Source: Alicyclobacillus herbarius DSM 13609
GTDB lineage: Bacteria; Bacillota; Bacilli; Alicyclobacillales; Alicyclobacillaceae
Assembly: GCF_000430585.1 (NCBI RefSeq)
Contig: NZ_AUMH01000004.1
Span: 1-64,000, forward strand
Reading direction: 5' to 3'
DNA length: 64,000 nt
The notes under the pieces are model-generated. The model searched no databases, was not told the DNA's origin, and was given only the letters and a program-made list of their open reading frames with translations. A program made the translations under genes and the position numbers. Below are positions 29,568 to 40,437 of the stretch, one piece after another; position 1 is the stretch's first letter, and every line of letters starts with the position of its first letter.

Positions 29568-29576
29568 ATCTTACCA
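29568..29576 (-). promoter_or_regulatory. Possible icd promoter (extended -10)
   Basis: On the minus strand, TGGTAAGAT gives an extended -10 about 42 bases before the icd start, in an AT-rich gap. There is no convincing -35. Weak prediction. Confidence 0.35.
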
Positions 29577-29666
29577 CAGGCAATTTTCAAAGAAAAATCA
29601 CATATTGTTCAGAAGAAATCCTTGTATTGACAAGAAATGTTTACAGGAAGAAACCTTTCCACAGAT

Positions 29667-30854
29667 TCAACCCAACTGCTTATCCTGCCGCAGGTGCGGC
29701 ACGCGCACTTCCGTCCGCACCAAGTGCTGAGCGACTTCAATCCGAAATTCTCCGCCCATCGTCTTGGCCAGACGACGCACGATGTGCAGACCAAACCCGT
29801 GTGTCCCTCCCGTGTCCGCGACGGACCCGAGAGCCTGCGACTCGTTTTCGACGCGGAAGACAACTTCGCCCTCCTCAGGGGCGAGACGCCAGGTGGCACG
29901 ACTGCCTGGTCGGGCGTGATCGACCACGTTTTTGAGCAGGGTGCTGATTAAACGCCGCCATTCGTCCGGAACAGCCAACACGTACAGCCCTTGCACCGCC
30001 GACCCAGTCAGATTGATTCCTTGCCGATGCGCCAGCCACCCGATTTGGTCGGCAACTTCCTCGGTCAAATCGGAGACGGCGACCGGCTCTGGTTCCTGGC
30101 GCGGCATCCCCTCCAGGCGGGACAAGTAGAGGATGTCGCTGACCAAGTCAGACGCGCGGTGGATTTCCCGCATCAGCCGACGCCGCACGTCCAAATCACG
30201 GACCTGACCGGCCGCCAAAGCGTTCATGGTGGCCAAGGGAGTCTGTAATTCGTGCGACAACTCCACGATCATCCTCTGCTGAGCCTGCCAAGACTCCCGG
30301 GCTGGGCGCAGGACAAGCCGACTCAACCAGAGATAGAACAGACAAGCGAGAATAGCGCCGAGGGAGCCGGACAGGATAATCAGGCGCAAGGCATGACGCA
30401 AAACCTGGCGCTCATTGGCAATCGACTGATATAGGTACAGCTTGTACACCTGGCCGTGGTAGTGCCAGGCGGTGGCAACGAGGCGATATGGCTCGCGGTG
30501 GTATTCAATCACGCGATACGCCAGTTCGTCTTCCTCCGCCGGGATGACACTGCGCAAACGAGCGCTCGGAATTGGCGGGTGGTATGATTCAATGCGTAGG
30601 GAGCCGCGTTTAAACACGGCGAAATACAGGTGCTGGCCACGGTCGTCCGCCAGATCGGACCTGACCGGGACGCTTTTTTCCGAGGTGGGTGACAACGAGG
30701 TAATGAGCGCCTGCAGTTCGGTGAGGTCGGTCTGCAGGTCCCCTTCGGCGTCTTTGGCCATTTGCACCTTCAGCTCGATGTATACAATCGATCCGACCAG
30801 CAACAAGATGGTCAACATGCTGCCGGTCAAGATGGTCACTATCTGGAGATACAT
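29667..30854 (-). CDS. Sensor histidine kinase
   Basis: About 395 residues if begun at the ATG at 30854. Two membrane helices (about residues 3-25 and 155-180) flank an extracytoplasmic loop of ~130 residues. Next is HisKA with the phosphorylated His in ELSHELQTPLA, then HATPase with a short N-box (LLKNVVDHA) and G-box GTHGFGLHIV. There is no clear HAMP or PAS domain, so it is not a close PhoR match although it lies near icd-mdh-polA. The signal is unknown. The frame overlaps the response regulator, and a TTG with a GGGG run near 30905 is an alternative start. Confidence 0.88.
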   Translation of the reverse strand: MYLQIVTILTGSMLTILLLVGSIVYIELKVQMAKDAEGDLQTDLTELQALITSLSPTSEKSVPVRSDLADDRGQHLYFAVFKRGSLRIESYHPPIPSARLRSVIPAEEDELAYRVIEYHREPYRLVATAWHYHGQVYKLYLYQSIANERQVLRHALRLIILSGSLGAILACLFYLWLSRLVLRPARESWQAQQRMIVELSHELQTPLATMNALAAGQVRDLDVRRRLMREIHRASDLVSDILYLSRLEGMPRQEPEPVAVSDLTEEVADQIGWLAHRQGINLTGSAVQGLYVLAVPDEWRRLISTLLKNVVDHARPGSRATWRLAPEEGEVVFRVENESQALGSVADTGGTHGFGLHIVRRLAKTMGGEFRIEVAQHLVRTEVRVPHLRQDKQLG

Positions 30855-30894
30855 ACGGCGGAATATACGTTGACCGGTAAAAGTAAGTGGAGTA

Positions 30895-31569
30895 TCAGAC
30901 GGTTTCAATCCGATACCCCTGCCCGCGCACGGTGTGGATGAAGTTCTTAAGCCCCAACCGTGCCAATTTTCGGCGGAGAAAATAGACGTACGTGTCCAAA
31001 GCACTGTCTGCTACCTCCGCGTCCGGACCCCATAGGTGCATCACCAGCTGCTCCCGGGTCAATACCTGGCCCGGGTGGCGCATCAGGTACTCCATCAAGA
31101 GAAACTCCTTGCTGGAGAGCTCCACCGACTTCTGGTTGACCTCGAGTGTCCGTGAGGCACGCCAGAGGATGGCTGGGCCCCATGTCAGGCAATCCACCTT
31201 TTGGTCACGGGCGGATCGCCGAACGAGGGCATGGATGCGGGCAATCAGCTCCTCTAGGTGAAACGGTTTGCCGAGGTAATCGTCGGCCCCGGCGTTGAGC
31301 CCACGCACCCGGTCCACGGTTTCGTTCAGCACGGTCAACATCAAAATCGGGGTAGCGCAGTCCGCCTCGCGCAGATCCCGGACCAAATCGACGCCGCTCC
31401 CGTCCGGAAGCATCACATCGATCACCAGACAGTCGTAGGCGCCAGAGACCGCTTTGTCAAACCCATCCTCCACGGTAGCAGCCCAGTCTACCACCATCTG
31501 CTGGGCGCTGAGCGCCTCTTGCACCGCCCTGGCCAGGCTCGCCTCATCTTCGACCATCAACACCCTCAC
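30895..31569 (-). CDS. OmpR-family response regulator
   Basis: A 224-residue two-component regulator. The receiver domain has acidic residues in VEDEA, the phosphorylated Asp51 in LVIDVMLPDGSG, and the conserved Lys in DDYLGKPF. The C-terminal winged helix (about 130-222) has YIDTYVYFLRRKL-type recognition (SALDTYVYFLRRKLA) and ends VRGQGYRIE. It starts at GTG with GGGGAGAG upstream. It is cotranscribed with the kinase downstream; targets unknown. It lies 31 bases upstream of the neighbouring trpS stop on the same strand. Confidence 0.93.
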   Translation of the reverse strand: MRVLMVEDEASLARAVQEALSAQQMVVDWAATVEDGFDKAVSGAYDCLVIDVMLPDGSGVDLVRDLREADCATPILMLTVLNETVDRVRGLNAGADDYLGKPFHLEELIARIHALVRRSARDQKVDCLTWGPAILWRASRTLEVNQKSVELSSKEFLLMEYLMRHPGQVLTREQLVMHLWGPDAEVADSALDTYVYFLRRKLARLGLKNFIHTVRGQGYRIETV

Positions 31570-31600
31570 GGGTCTTCTCTCCCCTCGTGCTGGGAGCCAT

Positions 31601-33079
<1,479 letters not shown>

Positions 33080-33085
33080 GCCTCC

Positions 33086-33114
33086 ATCATAGCGGAGTGC
33101 GGGGATGCCTGCAA
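33086..33114 (-). promoter_or_regulatory. trpS promoter (sigma-A type)
   Basis: On the minus strand, TTGCAG (33109-33114) and TATGAT (33086-33091) are spaced by exactly 17 bases, just upstream of the T-box leader and just after the pcp stop region. Confidence 0.75.
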
Positions 33115-33141
33115 GTGCGTTTCAGAGGTTGTCCAGACAAC

Positions 33142-33804
33142 CTAGCACTCGCGCCCGGCCGTCAGCGGAACGTCCGTAGCATACTCTGCACTCACCTGGA
33201 CGGCGAATTCCAGGCCGCGCACGATGTCCGACAGGCTCATGCTCGGGGCCTCGCGCTGGACCGTCTGCTCCGGCAAAAACGGGATGTGAATAAAGCCACC
33301 GCGCACCCCTGGAAACTCGGTGGCCAGAAGGTGCATCAAGCCGTAGAACAAGTGGTTGCAAACGTAAGTCCCCGCCGTGTTGGAGACTGCGGCCGGGATG
33401 CCGGCCTCGCGCAGCGTCTGGACGATCCGTTTGATAGGGAGGCGGCTAAAGTAAGCCGCGGGCCCATCGGGGACGATGGGCTCATCCACCGGCTGTTGAC
33501 CCTCGTTGTCGGGGATACGCGCATCGTCTACATTGATAGCCACTCGCTCCGGGGTGATGGCGTATCGTCCACCGGCCTGCCCCACCGCCACCACAACGTC
33601 CGGCCGATGGCGGACTATCGCCTGCCGGAGCACCTGAATCGATTTATGGAAGACCGTCGGTATGGGCTCGGACTGAATCGAAACGGTGCGAGGGCCAACC
33701 TGCAGACGTCGACCGTGCAGCTGTTTCGCCGCCTCTAGGGCCGGATTGACCGCATCGCCGTCAAATGGTTCAAACCCGGTGACAAGGACGCGCGTTTCCG
33801 TCAT
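33142..33804 (-). CDS. pcp: Pyrrolidone-carboxylate peptidase
   Basis: A 220-residue cysteine peptidase (family C15) that removes N-terminal pyroglutamate from peptides in the cytosol. The family start VLVTGFEPFDGDAVNPA is present, and the catalytic Cys is in TAGTYVCNHLFY, with the His in GFIHIPFLPEQ. Start set at the ATG at 33804, nine bases after AGGAG. Its stop is only 28 bases from the trpS promoter; it appears to be a single-gene unit. Confidence 0.93.
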   Translation of the reverse strand: MTETRVLVTGFEPFDGDAVNPALEAAKQLHGRRLQVGPRTVSIQSEPIPTVFHKSIQVLRQAIVRHRPDVVVAVGQAGGRYAITPERVAINVDDARIPDNEGQQPVDEPIVPDGPAAYFSRLPIKRIVQTLREAGIPAAVSNTAGTYVCNHLFYGLMHLLATEFPGVRGGFIHIPFLPEQTVQREAPSMSLSDIVRGLEFAVQVSAEYATDVPLTAGREC

Positions 33805-33894
33805 CGGTTTCATCTCCTCTCGACGTTTCGTGCGTGTCCGTGACGTAATAATATTATCGCACGAATAGTCATTGTAAGCACGGCCATGCCGGGC

Positions 33895-33926
33895 GCACAA
33901 AAGCGAGCCGCCCTGTGGGGGCGGCT
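33895..33926 (-). terminator. Terminator of the 98-aa membrane protein gene
   Basis: On the minus strand, an 8-bp stem AGCCGCCC/GGGCGGCT with a 5-base loop and a CGCTTTTGTG tail, 30 bases after the stop of the 33957-34253 gene. Confidence 0.75.
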
Positions 33927-33956
33927 TGCGCGAACCAAAGCGTGTCCCAAAACGGT

Positions 33957-34253
33957 TCAGGAACGAACTCGACGCAGTAGGTCTTGTAGGGTGCGTATGA
34001 CAATCAAAGCGGCTGCGACATAGTACCAGGCCCGCATAATGATGTGGGTGGGGTCAACGATCGTCAGCCAGGACAACAGGATGAGCGGCAAGGCGTCCAG
34101 CAAGATGGGGCGCGTTACCGCCTGCGCCAGATTTGGCCAGTTCACCGATTGGCGCAGGTCCATGGCACCGATGACGAGAATGCGAATGGCGATGAGGGCA
34201 AGAACGACTTGCAGGGCGACCAACATGCCAGCGTGTCCTAAAAGGGTGCTCAT
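33957..34253 (-). CDS. Small integral membrane protein (98 aa), unknown function
   Basis: 98 residues from an ATG with GAGGAGG about nine bases upstream. Three hydrophobic stretches are visible (about 8-30, 48-66, 70-88) and a basic C-terminus (LLRRVRS). No family is recognised. It has its own terminator and lies between pcp and another short membrane peptide, so it looks like an independent small gene. Confidence 0.65.
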   Translation of the reverse strand: MSTLLGHAGMLVALQVVLALIAIRILVIGAMDLRQSVNWPNLAQAVTRPILLDALPLILLSWLTIVDPTHIIMRAWYYVAAALIVIRTLQDLLRRVRS

Positions 34254-34359
34254 GAGTCCAACCTCCTCAGTCTGGAATGAAGGATGATTTCCCTTCACCA
34301 GTATGGCGGCGCCATGCGGTCGGACTCCGATAAACGCCCAGCATCCGGCCTATTTTCAT

Positions 34360-34392
34360 TGCAAAACGGCAGCCCGAACCTTCAGGCTGCCG
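34360..34392 (-). terminator. Terminator of the 32-aa peptide gene
   Basis: On the minus strand, an 8-bp stem CGGCAGCC/GGCTGCCG (34385-34392 with 34367-34374) with a 10-base loop and a TTTTGC tail, 22 bases after the peptide gene's stop. Confidence 0.75.
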
Positions 34393-34414
34393 CTTGGCGA
34401 AAGTGTCGTTCCAT

Positions 34415-34513
34415 TCAATAAGCGGCCCCGTAGGGAACCAGAAGGATGAACAGTACGAAGATGATCAGAAACACTACGGCCCAACGGGTGTAGGCACCGA
34501 ACACTCCGTCCAT
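34415..34513 (-). CDS. YjcZ-like single-pass membrane peptide (32 aa)
   Basis: A very short gene: the ATG at 34513 has GGAGGGG six to nine bases upstream and encodes 32 residues, a short polar N-terminus (MDGVFGAYTR), then a helix rich in Val, Leu, Ile and Phe, ending PYGAAY. This pattern resembles the YjcZ-type sporulation-associated membrane peptides of Bacilli, though the match is only by overall character. A clear terminator follows at 34360-34392, supporting a real transcript. Confidence 0.65.
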   Translation of the reverse strand: MDGVFGAYTRWAVVFLIIFVLFILLVPYGAAY

Positions 34514-34624
34514 TGCCACCCCTCCCTTCGTCGGAAGCTAAGAAAGTATATGTCTTCTTGTCCTCCGACGTATGGGCGGGTGACTACACCTCCGGCTCTC
34601 TGTGGCGAGCGCAATTTCCGCCGC

Positions 34625-36379
34625 TCAGAGCACCTGTGCACGCCCGCGGTAGACCAGACCGCGCGCCGGATCGACCGTGATGACCTCTCCGTCCTGAATG
34701 CGACGGGTTGCCTCGTGGGCACCGACAATGACCGGTTTGCCTAGGCTCAGACCGACCACCGCCGGGTGCGAAGTCAAACCGCCTTCCTCCGTGATGATGG
34801 CAGCCGCTCGTTCCATGGCCGGCACTGCGTCCGCATCCGTCGCGGTGGTGATAAGGATGTCCCCTTCCTGGACACGCTGCAGCAGCTCTTCCGTGCGCGT
34901 AGCGACGACCGCTCGGCCGCTGACCGCCTTTTGGCCAAGCCCCTGCCCCTGCGCGACCACTTCACCGATGGTGTGCACCTTGATGAGGTTGGTGGTACCC
35001 TGTTGGCCGACCGGCACACCGGCGATGATAATCACCATGTCGCCGGGCTCGACGTATCCGGCCGACAGCGCCCCGTCGACGGCCGTCTCCAGCACCTCGT
35101 CGGTCGTCTGCGCCTGTTCTACAACCACAGGACGCACTCCAAACGACACCGCCAACCGACGCGCCACCTTATCCGACGGAGTGGCCGCGATAATCTGCGC
35201 GTTGGGGCGGTGCTTCGAGATCATGCGGGCCGTGTGACCGGACGTGGTGGCCGTGACCACCGCGCGCACGCCGAGATCGGCCGCCATCGTCTCGACCGCG
35301 TGGCCAATCACATCTGTCACCGTCTTCTCCACCCCGGTCCGGTGGCGGGTGGCCACCTCATCCTCTGCCAACGCCCGCTCGGCCCGTTCCGCAATCTGCG
35401 CCATCGTTCGCACAGCTTCCAGAGGATAGCGACCAGCCGCCGTTTCCCCACTAAGCATAATCGCGTCCGTGCCGTCGAAGATGGCGTTGGCCACATCACT
35501 CGCCTCGGCTCGAGTGGGACGGGGGTTGCGCTGCATCGAATCGAGCATCTGCGTGGCCGTGATGACCGGCTTGCCGGCCTGATTGCACAGGCGAATCATC
35601 CGTTTTTGTGCCAACGGCACTTCCTCAGTCGGTATTTCTACCCCCAGGTCGCCGCGGGCCACCATGATGCCGTCGGAGACTGCGATGATTTCCTCCAACC
35701 GGTCCAAGCCTTCCTGGGTTTCAATCTTGGAGATGATGTCCGCCTGATAGTTCTGTTCCTCTAGCAGCCGCCGCACCTCGAGCACGTCGGCCGCCTTACG
35801 GACAAACGAGGCGGCAATCAGGTCGACCCCCTGCTCAATACCAAACCGAATGTCTGCCACGTCTTTTTCGGTGACCCCCGGAATGCGCAGAGTCACGCCG
35901 GGAACATTGATGCCTTTGCGGTCTTTGAGCACTCCTCCGTTAGTCACGCGGCAGAGGATGTCGTGACCCTCGACCTTTTCCACCACTAGGCCAATCAATC
36001 CGTCGTCAATCCGAATCGGCGCGCCAGGATAGACGTCTTCGACCAAGCCCTTGTAAGAAATCTCCACGCGATCCGCCGTGCCGTATTCGACCGGGTCAAT
36101 CGTCAAGGTGATGAGGGCTCCGTCGACCAACTCCACTTGGCCGCCTTGAATTTTCCCGGTGCGAATCTTCGGCCCTTTGATGTCCAACATGATGGCAACG
36201 TGCTTGCCGACCGTCGCCGCGGCTTCCCGAATGCGGCGGATACGCTCCGCATGCTCCTCGTGCGAGCCATGTGAAAAGTTGAGCCGCGCCACGTCCATTC
36301 CGGCCGCGATGAGAGACTGGAGCACCTCCGGCGATTCGCTGGCAGGTCCTATGGTACAAACAATTTTTGTCTTGCGCAT
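34625..36379 (-). CDS. pyk: Pyruvate kinase
   Basis: A 584-residue glycolytic enzyme turning PEP and ADP into pyruvate and ATP. The N-terminal barrel has KTKIVCTIGPASES, the active-site ISKIETQEGLD segment and MVARGDLGVEIP. A ~110-residue C-terminal extension resembles the PEP-utilising phosphohistidine domain (GGLTSHPAVVGLSLGKPVIV), as in Bacillus pyruvate kinases. The start is the ATG at 36379 with GAGGAGG upstream. pfkA lies 15 bases upstream on the same strand, forming the standard pfkA-pyk pair. Confidence 0.97.
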   Translation of the reverse strand: MRKTKIVCTIGPASESPEVLQSLIAAGMDVARLNFSHGSHEEHAERIRRIREAAATVGKHVAIMLDIKGPKIRTGKIQGGQVELVDGALITLTIDPVEYGTADRVEISYKGLVEDVYPGAPIRIDDGLIGLVVEKVEGHDILCRVTNGGVLKDRKGINVPGVTLRIPGVTEKDVADIRFGIEQGVDLIAASFVRKAADVLEVRRLLEEQNYQADIISKIETQEGLDRLEEIIAVSDGIMVARGDLGVEIPTEEVPLAQKRMIRLCNQAGKPVITATQMLDSMQRNPRPTRAEASDVANAIFDGTDAIMLSGETAAGRYPLEAVRTMAQIAERAERALAEDEVATRHRTGVEKTVTDVIGHAVETMAADLGVRAVVTATTSGHTARMISKHRPNAQIIAATPSDKVARRLAVSFGVRPVVVEQAQTTDEVLETAVDGALSAGYVEPGDMVIIIAGVPVGQQGTTNLIKVHTIGEVVAQGQGLGQKAVSGRAVVATRTEELLQRVQEGDILITTATDADAVPAMERAAAIITEEGGLTSHPAVVGLSLGKPVIVGAHEATRRIQDGEVITVDPARGLVYRGRAQVL

Positions 36380-36394
36380 GATTTTCCTCCTCAA

Positions 36395-37375
<981 letters not shown>

Positions 37376-37453
37376 CTATCTGCCCAACCTGGGCACTGCG
37401 GATTTACCGTCTTAAACCTCGACGCCGTCCCTCGAAACGGTACCGGACGGCTA

Positions 37454-37603
37454 TCACCGGAACGATTTTCGTCCCGGAGGGACGTAAAGTGTCCCTTCAG
37501 AACAATACACCTCTTCGTCGCAATGGTTTGAGATGGGCCTCTCGTCCATGAGACGACAAGAACCGAGCGGATTGTAGACCTCATCCACAGCCCAACCTGG
37601 CAT
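37454..37603 (-). CDS. Possible 49-aa Cys-containing leader ORF upstream of pfkA
   Basis: A frame in the accA-pfkA gap that would start at the ATG at 37603 with only a weak AGGGA ribosome site. It encodes a hydrophilic product with three Cys (GSC, NHC, VYC) ending VPPGRKSFR. No family is recognised. Its composition is protein-like and it starts just after the accA terminator, but nothing else supports it. The remainder of 37355-37727 shows no feature beyond that terminator. Confidence 0.25.
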   Translation of the reverse strand: MPGWAVDEVYNPLGSCRLMDERPISNHCDEEVYCSEGTLYVPPGRKSFR

Positions 37604-37621
37604 TCCCTGGTTCTGGACCCG

Positions 37622-37658
37622 TAAAAGCGGGGCGGCCTTTTGCGCTGTATGCCGCCCC
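37622..37658 (-). terminator. Terminator of accD-accA
   Basis: On the minus strand, a perfect 8-bp stem GGGGCGGC/GCCGCCCC (37651-37658 with 37629-37636) with a 14-base loop and a GCTTTTAC tail, 70 bases after the accA stop. The T-run is short. Confidence 0.65.
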
Positions 37659-37727
37659 GTCTCCCGGACCGTTGTCGTGCTCTGAGTCACCTCGCCGCGC
37701 GAGATGCATACCGATTCCGACAAATCC

Positions 37728-38684
37728 TCATGACTCCGAATAAACACCCATCTGGCGATATTTATCATAGCGCTCCGCCAACAGCTGTTCAAGCGGCTTT
37801 GCGACCAATTCTCGCAAGGCGGCCACAGCTTTATCCGCTACGCGGGCAATCATCTCTTGAGGATTTTTTTGCGCCCCGCCGAGGGGTTCCGGGATGACCT
37901 CGTCTGCTACCCCTAATTCGACCAAATTCCGGGCGCCGATGCGCATCATCTCGGCTGCGCGGGGTCCCAGCGCACTGTCTTTCCATAGGATGGCGGCCGC
38001 CGACTCGGGGGCAATCACCGAATACCAGGCGTATTCCAGCACGTAGATCCGGTCAGTGAGTCCCAGCCCTAATGCGCCGCCGCTACCGCCTTCACCCGTG
38101 ACAAAACAGATGGTCGGCACGCGCAGGCCAGACATTTCCACCAGGTTGCGCGCAATCGCCTCACTCTGCCCGCGCTCTTCCGCCGACATGCCAGGATATG
38201 CCCCTGCTGTATCAATAAATAGGACCACAGGGCGATGAAATTTCTCCGCCTGCTTCATCAGGCGTAACGCCTTGCGGTACCCTTCCGGATTGGCCATACC
38301 AAAGTTACGATAGACGTTTTCCTTCGTGTCGCGCCCCTTCTGGGTTCCGATGACAGTCACGGGCTGGTCATCGATCAGACCAATGCCCCCAATCACGGCC
38401 GGATCATCCCGGTAGTTGCGGTCCCCGTGCAGTTCGATAAACTCGCTGCACAACCCACGTATGTAGTCGAGCGTCGTCGGGCGGCCAGGTTGGCGCGCGA
38501 TTTGCACACGTTGCCACGGTGTCAATTCTCCGTATACCTTGGCGGTGACCTGTTCCAATTCGGCCTCTAAGCGGGCGACCTCCTCCGACAGGTCAATGCC
38601 GTGCTGGTGCATGAACGCCCGGACTTCGGACAGCTTCTTGGTCAGCTCCTCAATGGGGCGCTCAAACTCCAACTGCCCCGCCAT
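37728..38684 (-). CDS. accA: Acetyl-CoA carboxylase carboxyltransferase, alpha subunit
   Basis: A 318-residue subunit of the carboxyltransferase that transfers CO2 from biotin to acetyl-CoA, making malonyl-CoA for fatty acids. It has the family start [12 protein letters not shown] and acyl-CoA-binding segments such as [15 protein letters not shown]. Start chosen at the ATG at 38684 (AAGGGGGTGG upstream); it overlaps the accD 3' end by 23 bases. The pairing with accD, and dnaE further upstream, is the standard Bacilli order. Confidence 0.96.
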   Translation of the reverse strand: MAGQLEFERPIEELTKKLSEVRAFMHQHGIDLSEEVARLEAELEQVTAKVYGELTPWQRVQIARQPGRPTTLDYIRGLCSEFIELHGDRNYRDDPAVIGGIGLIDDQPVTVIGTQKGRDTKENVYRNFGMANPEGYRKALRLMKQAEKFHRPVVLFIDTAGAYPGMSAEERGQSEAIARNLVEMSGLRVPTICFVTGEGGSGGALGLGLTDRIYVLEYAWYSVIAPESAAAILWKDSALGPRAAEMMRIGARNLVELGVADEVIPEPLGGAQKNPQEMIARVADKAVAALRELVAKPLEQLLAERYDKYRQMGVYSES

Positions 38685-39576
38685 CTCGCCACCCCCTTGC
38701 CGCGTGGATGCGCAGGATGGCTGAGAGCGTTTCGCGCATCTGTTTGCGGTGCACCACCTTATCAATCATTCCGTGCTTGAGCATGAATTCGGCGGTCTGA
38801 AAGTCGTCTGGGAGCTTCTGGCGGATGGTCTGCTCAATCACCCGCCGACCGGCAAAACCAAACAGAGCCCCCGGTTCAGCCAGGATGATGTCGCCGACAC
38901 TGGCAAAGCTGGCACTGACCCCGCCTGTGGTCGGGTGGGTAATGACACTGACATAGAGGATTCCGGCCTCGTGCATGCGGTGAAGCGCTGCACTCGTCTT
39001 GGCCATTTGCATCAGCGACAAAATGCCTTCCTGCATGCGGGCGCCGCCCGAAGCCGTGAACAGCACCAGCGGGCAGCGCCGCTTGAGGGCCTCCTCCATG
39101 GCGCGGGTGAGCTTTTCGCCCACGGCTGACCCCATGCTGCCCATGATAAACCGAGAGTCCATGACGCCGACCACGAGAGGTTGGCCTTCAATGCGGCCCG
39201 CCCCGGTCACGACTCCCTCTGCCAGGTTGGTCGCCTGCTTGGCCTTCTCGACCTTTTCCAAGTAACCTGGAAATCCCAACGGGTCTTTCGACGTGAGAGA
39301 CGCGTCAAACTCCTCAAACGATCCGTCGTCCAAAAGAAGCGTCAGTCTGTCCGGAGCGCCGATAGGAAAGTGATAGTCGCATTGTGGACAGGTATACGCG
39401 TGTTTTTGCAGTTCTCGGGCCATCAAGAGTGCGCCGCAGCCTTTGCACTTCTCGACGAGTCCCTTGGGCACGTCACGCGGCGGGACCTCATCCGGAATCT
39501 CCGGCCGTGGGCGCCGGTCCGTCTGGGCCACCGTCGCGTAACGGTGTCGTTTCTTATAAAACAAGTCCTTCAGCAC
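38662..39576 (-). CDS. accD: Acetyl-CoA carboxylase carboxyltransferase, beta subunit
   Basis: A 304-residue partner of AccA. The N-terminal four-cysteine zinc ribbon (CKGCGA...CPQC, about residues 43-65) is complete. The catalytic crotonase fold includes [15 protein letters not shown], and [12 protein letters not shown] near residue 235. Starts at GTG with GAGGTG upstream. It overlaps accA, so the two subunits should be made in balance. Confidence 0.96.
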   Translation of the reverse strand: MLKDLFYKKRHRYATVAQTDRRPRPEIPDEVPPRDVPKGLVEKCKGCGALLMARELQKHAYTCPQCDYHFPIGAPDRLTLLLDDGSFEEFDASLTSKDPLGFPGYLEKVEKAKQATNLAEGVVTGAGRIEGQPLVVGVMDSRFIMGSMGSAVGEKLTRAMEEALKRRCPLVLFTASGGARMQEGILSLMQMAKTSAALHRMHEAGILYVSVITHPTTGGVSASFASVGDIILAEPGALFGFAGRRVIEQTIRQKLPDDFQTAEFMLKHGMIDKVVHRKQMRETLSAILRIHAARGWRDGGAVGV

Positions 39577-39652
39577 CTTCTCACCTCGGTCGTTGCCGGT
39601 TGCGAAGACGCCCCCACAGAGCGGGGCGGTCCCGTGCCCCGGACTGGGCCGC

Positions 39653-39850
39653 TTACGGATTCGAGGCGTGCAGGATGTCGTTCAGCACCTCTTGCACCTC
39701 GTCCAATTCCGCCTCAGGAACGACGATTTCAAACTGCTGCCGGGACACGCGGGTCTGTCGAACCTTCGCCAGAAAGCCCTCTGCGGCCAGTCGGTCGACA
39801 ATCTGCCGAGCCTGTTTTTCGGATTGCGCGATGTAGATGACCGTCCACAT
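39653..39850 (-). CDS. Conserved small protein of unknown function (65 aa)
   Basis: 65 residues starting [14 protein letters not shown], from the ATG at 39850 with AGGGG eight bases upstream (longer starts lack support). A beta-alpha-beta-like pattern with an [15 protein letters not shown] helix at the end resembles small putative signal-transducing or glutamate-decarboxylase-like domain proteins (DUF2007-like) next to dnaE/accD in other Bacilli. The family assignment is from memory and tentative. It lies between pgpA and accD in the same orientation. Confidence 0.65.
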   Translation of the reverse strand: MWTVIYIAQSEKQARQIVDRLAAEGFLAKVRQTRVSRQQFEIVVPEAELDEVQEVLNDILHASNP

Positions 39851-39924
39851 ACACATCGCCCCTGTCAGCATCGATAACTCCATGAATTATACCATGTCCA
39901 GCAGACAATCGGAAAAGCAGGGAG

Positions 39925-40425
39925 TTATACGTTCACGTCACCTGCGTCGTACGACTGCGCCCGGTGGTGGTGCGCAATCCGCGCCGCAGCTGAAGCCGCC
40001 ACACTCGCCACCAAATCGTCGAGAAAGACATGGATGCGGCCGGAGTGATTGTTCAAAACACCGATGACCCCCAGCTTCGTCTTGTCGAGGTAGCCGAAGT
40101 TCGTCAGTCCGATGGATCCGTACACGTTGGTGATGGACAAAGCAAGGATTTCATCCACGCCGTACAGGGGCTCATCCTCCTCCATGATCCGCTGGAGGGG
40201 CGAGGGCAAGGCTTTGGCTTCCGCCAGCATGTCGAGCGCCACACCCGTGAATATGGCGTGCTGTACCTCGCGTTTGGCGAGCACGTGTAGAACGCTCTCC
40301 TGGCAATCTGTGAGTGTCAAGTCGGGATGATAAGGCCGTTGTAAATCATAGACGATTTGCGCAATCTGGTTCACTTCCACGCCCCGCTCCTGCAGCAGTG
40401 CGACGACTTTCTCGACCACGGGCAT
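39925..40425 (-). CDS. Phosphatidylglycerophosphatase A-family protein (YutG-like)
   Basis: 166 residues matching the PgpA/YutG family: an N-terminal region (VALLQERGVEVNQIAQIVYDLQ), then a core with LALSITNVYGSIGLTNFGYLDK, and NNHSGRIHVFLDDLVASVAASAAARI. PgpA enzymes dephosphorylate phosphatidylglycerophosphate, but the short YutG group often lacks clear membrane helices, so the exact reaction is uncertain. It is 12 bases downstream of dnaE with an AAAGGA ribosome site, so cotranscription is likely. Confidence 0.8.
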   Translation of the reverse strand: MPVVEKVVALLQERGVEVNQIAQIVYDLQRPYHPDLTLTDCQESVLHVLAKREVQHAIFTGVALDMLAEAKALPSPLQRIMEEDEPLYGVDEILALSITNVYGSIGLTNFGYLDKTKLGVIGVLNNHSGRIHVFLDDLVASVAASAAARIAHHHRAQSYDAGDVNV

Positions 40426-40437
40426 CCAGTCCTTTCG

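Noticed and set aside
29667-31569. PhoP/PhoR identity for the two-component pair
   Set aside because: Position near icd-mdh-polA suggested it, but the kinase has no HAMP or PAS region and the order differs, so only the family level is given.
34766-35764. 332-codon plus-strand frame inside pyk
   Set aside because: Shadow frame antisense to an intact pyruvate kinase; high Arg/His content and no start signals.
37454-37792. Full 112-codon frame in the accA-pfkA gap
   Set aside because: The N-terminal half crosses the accA 3' end and the terminator; only the last 49 codons were kept, as a low-confidence leader ORF.
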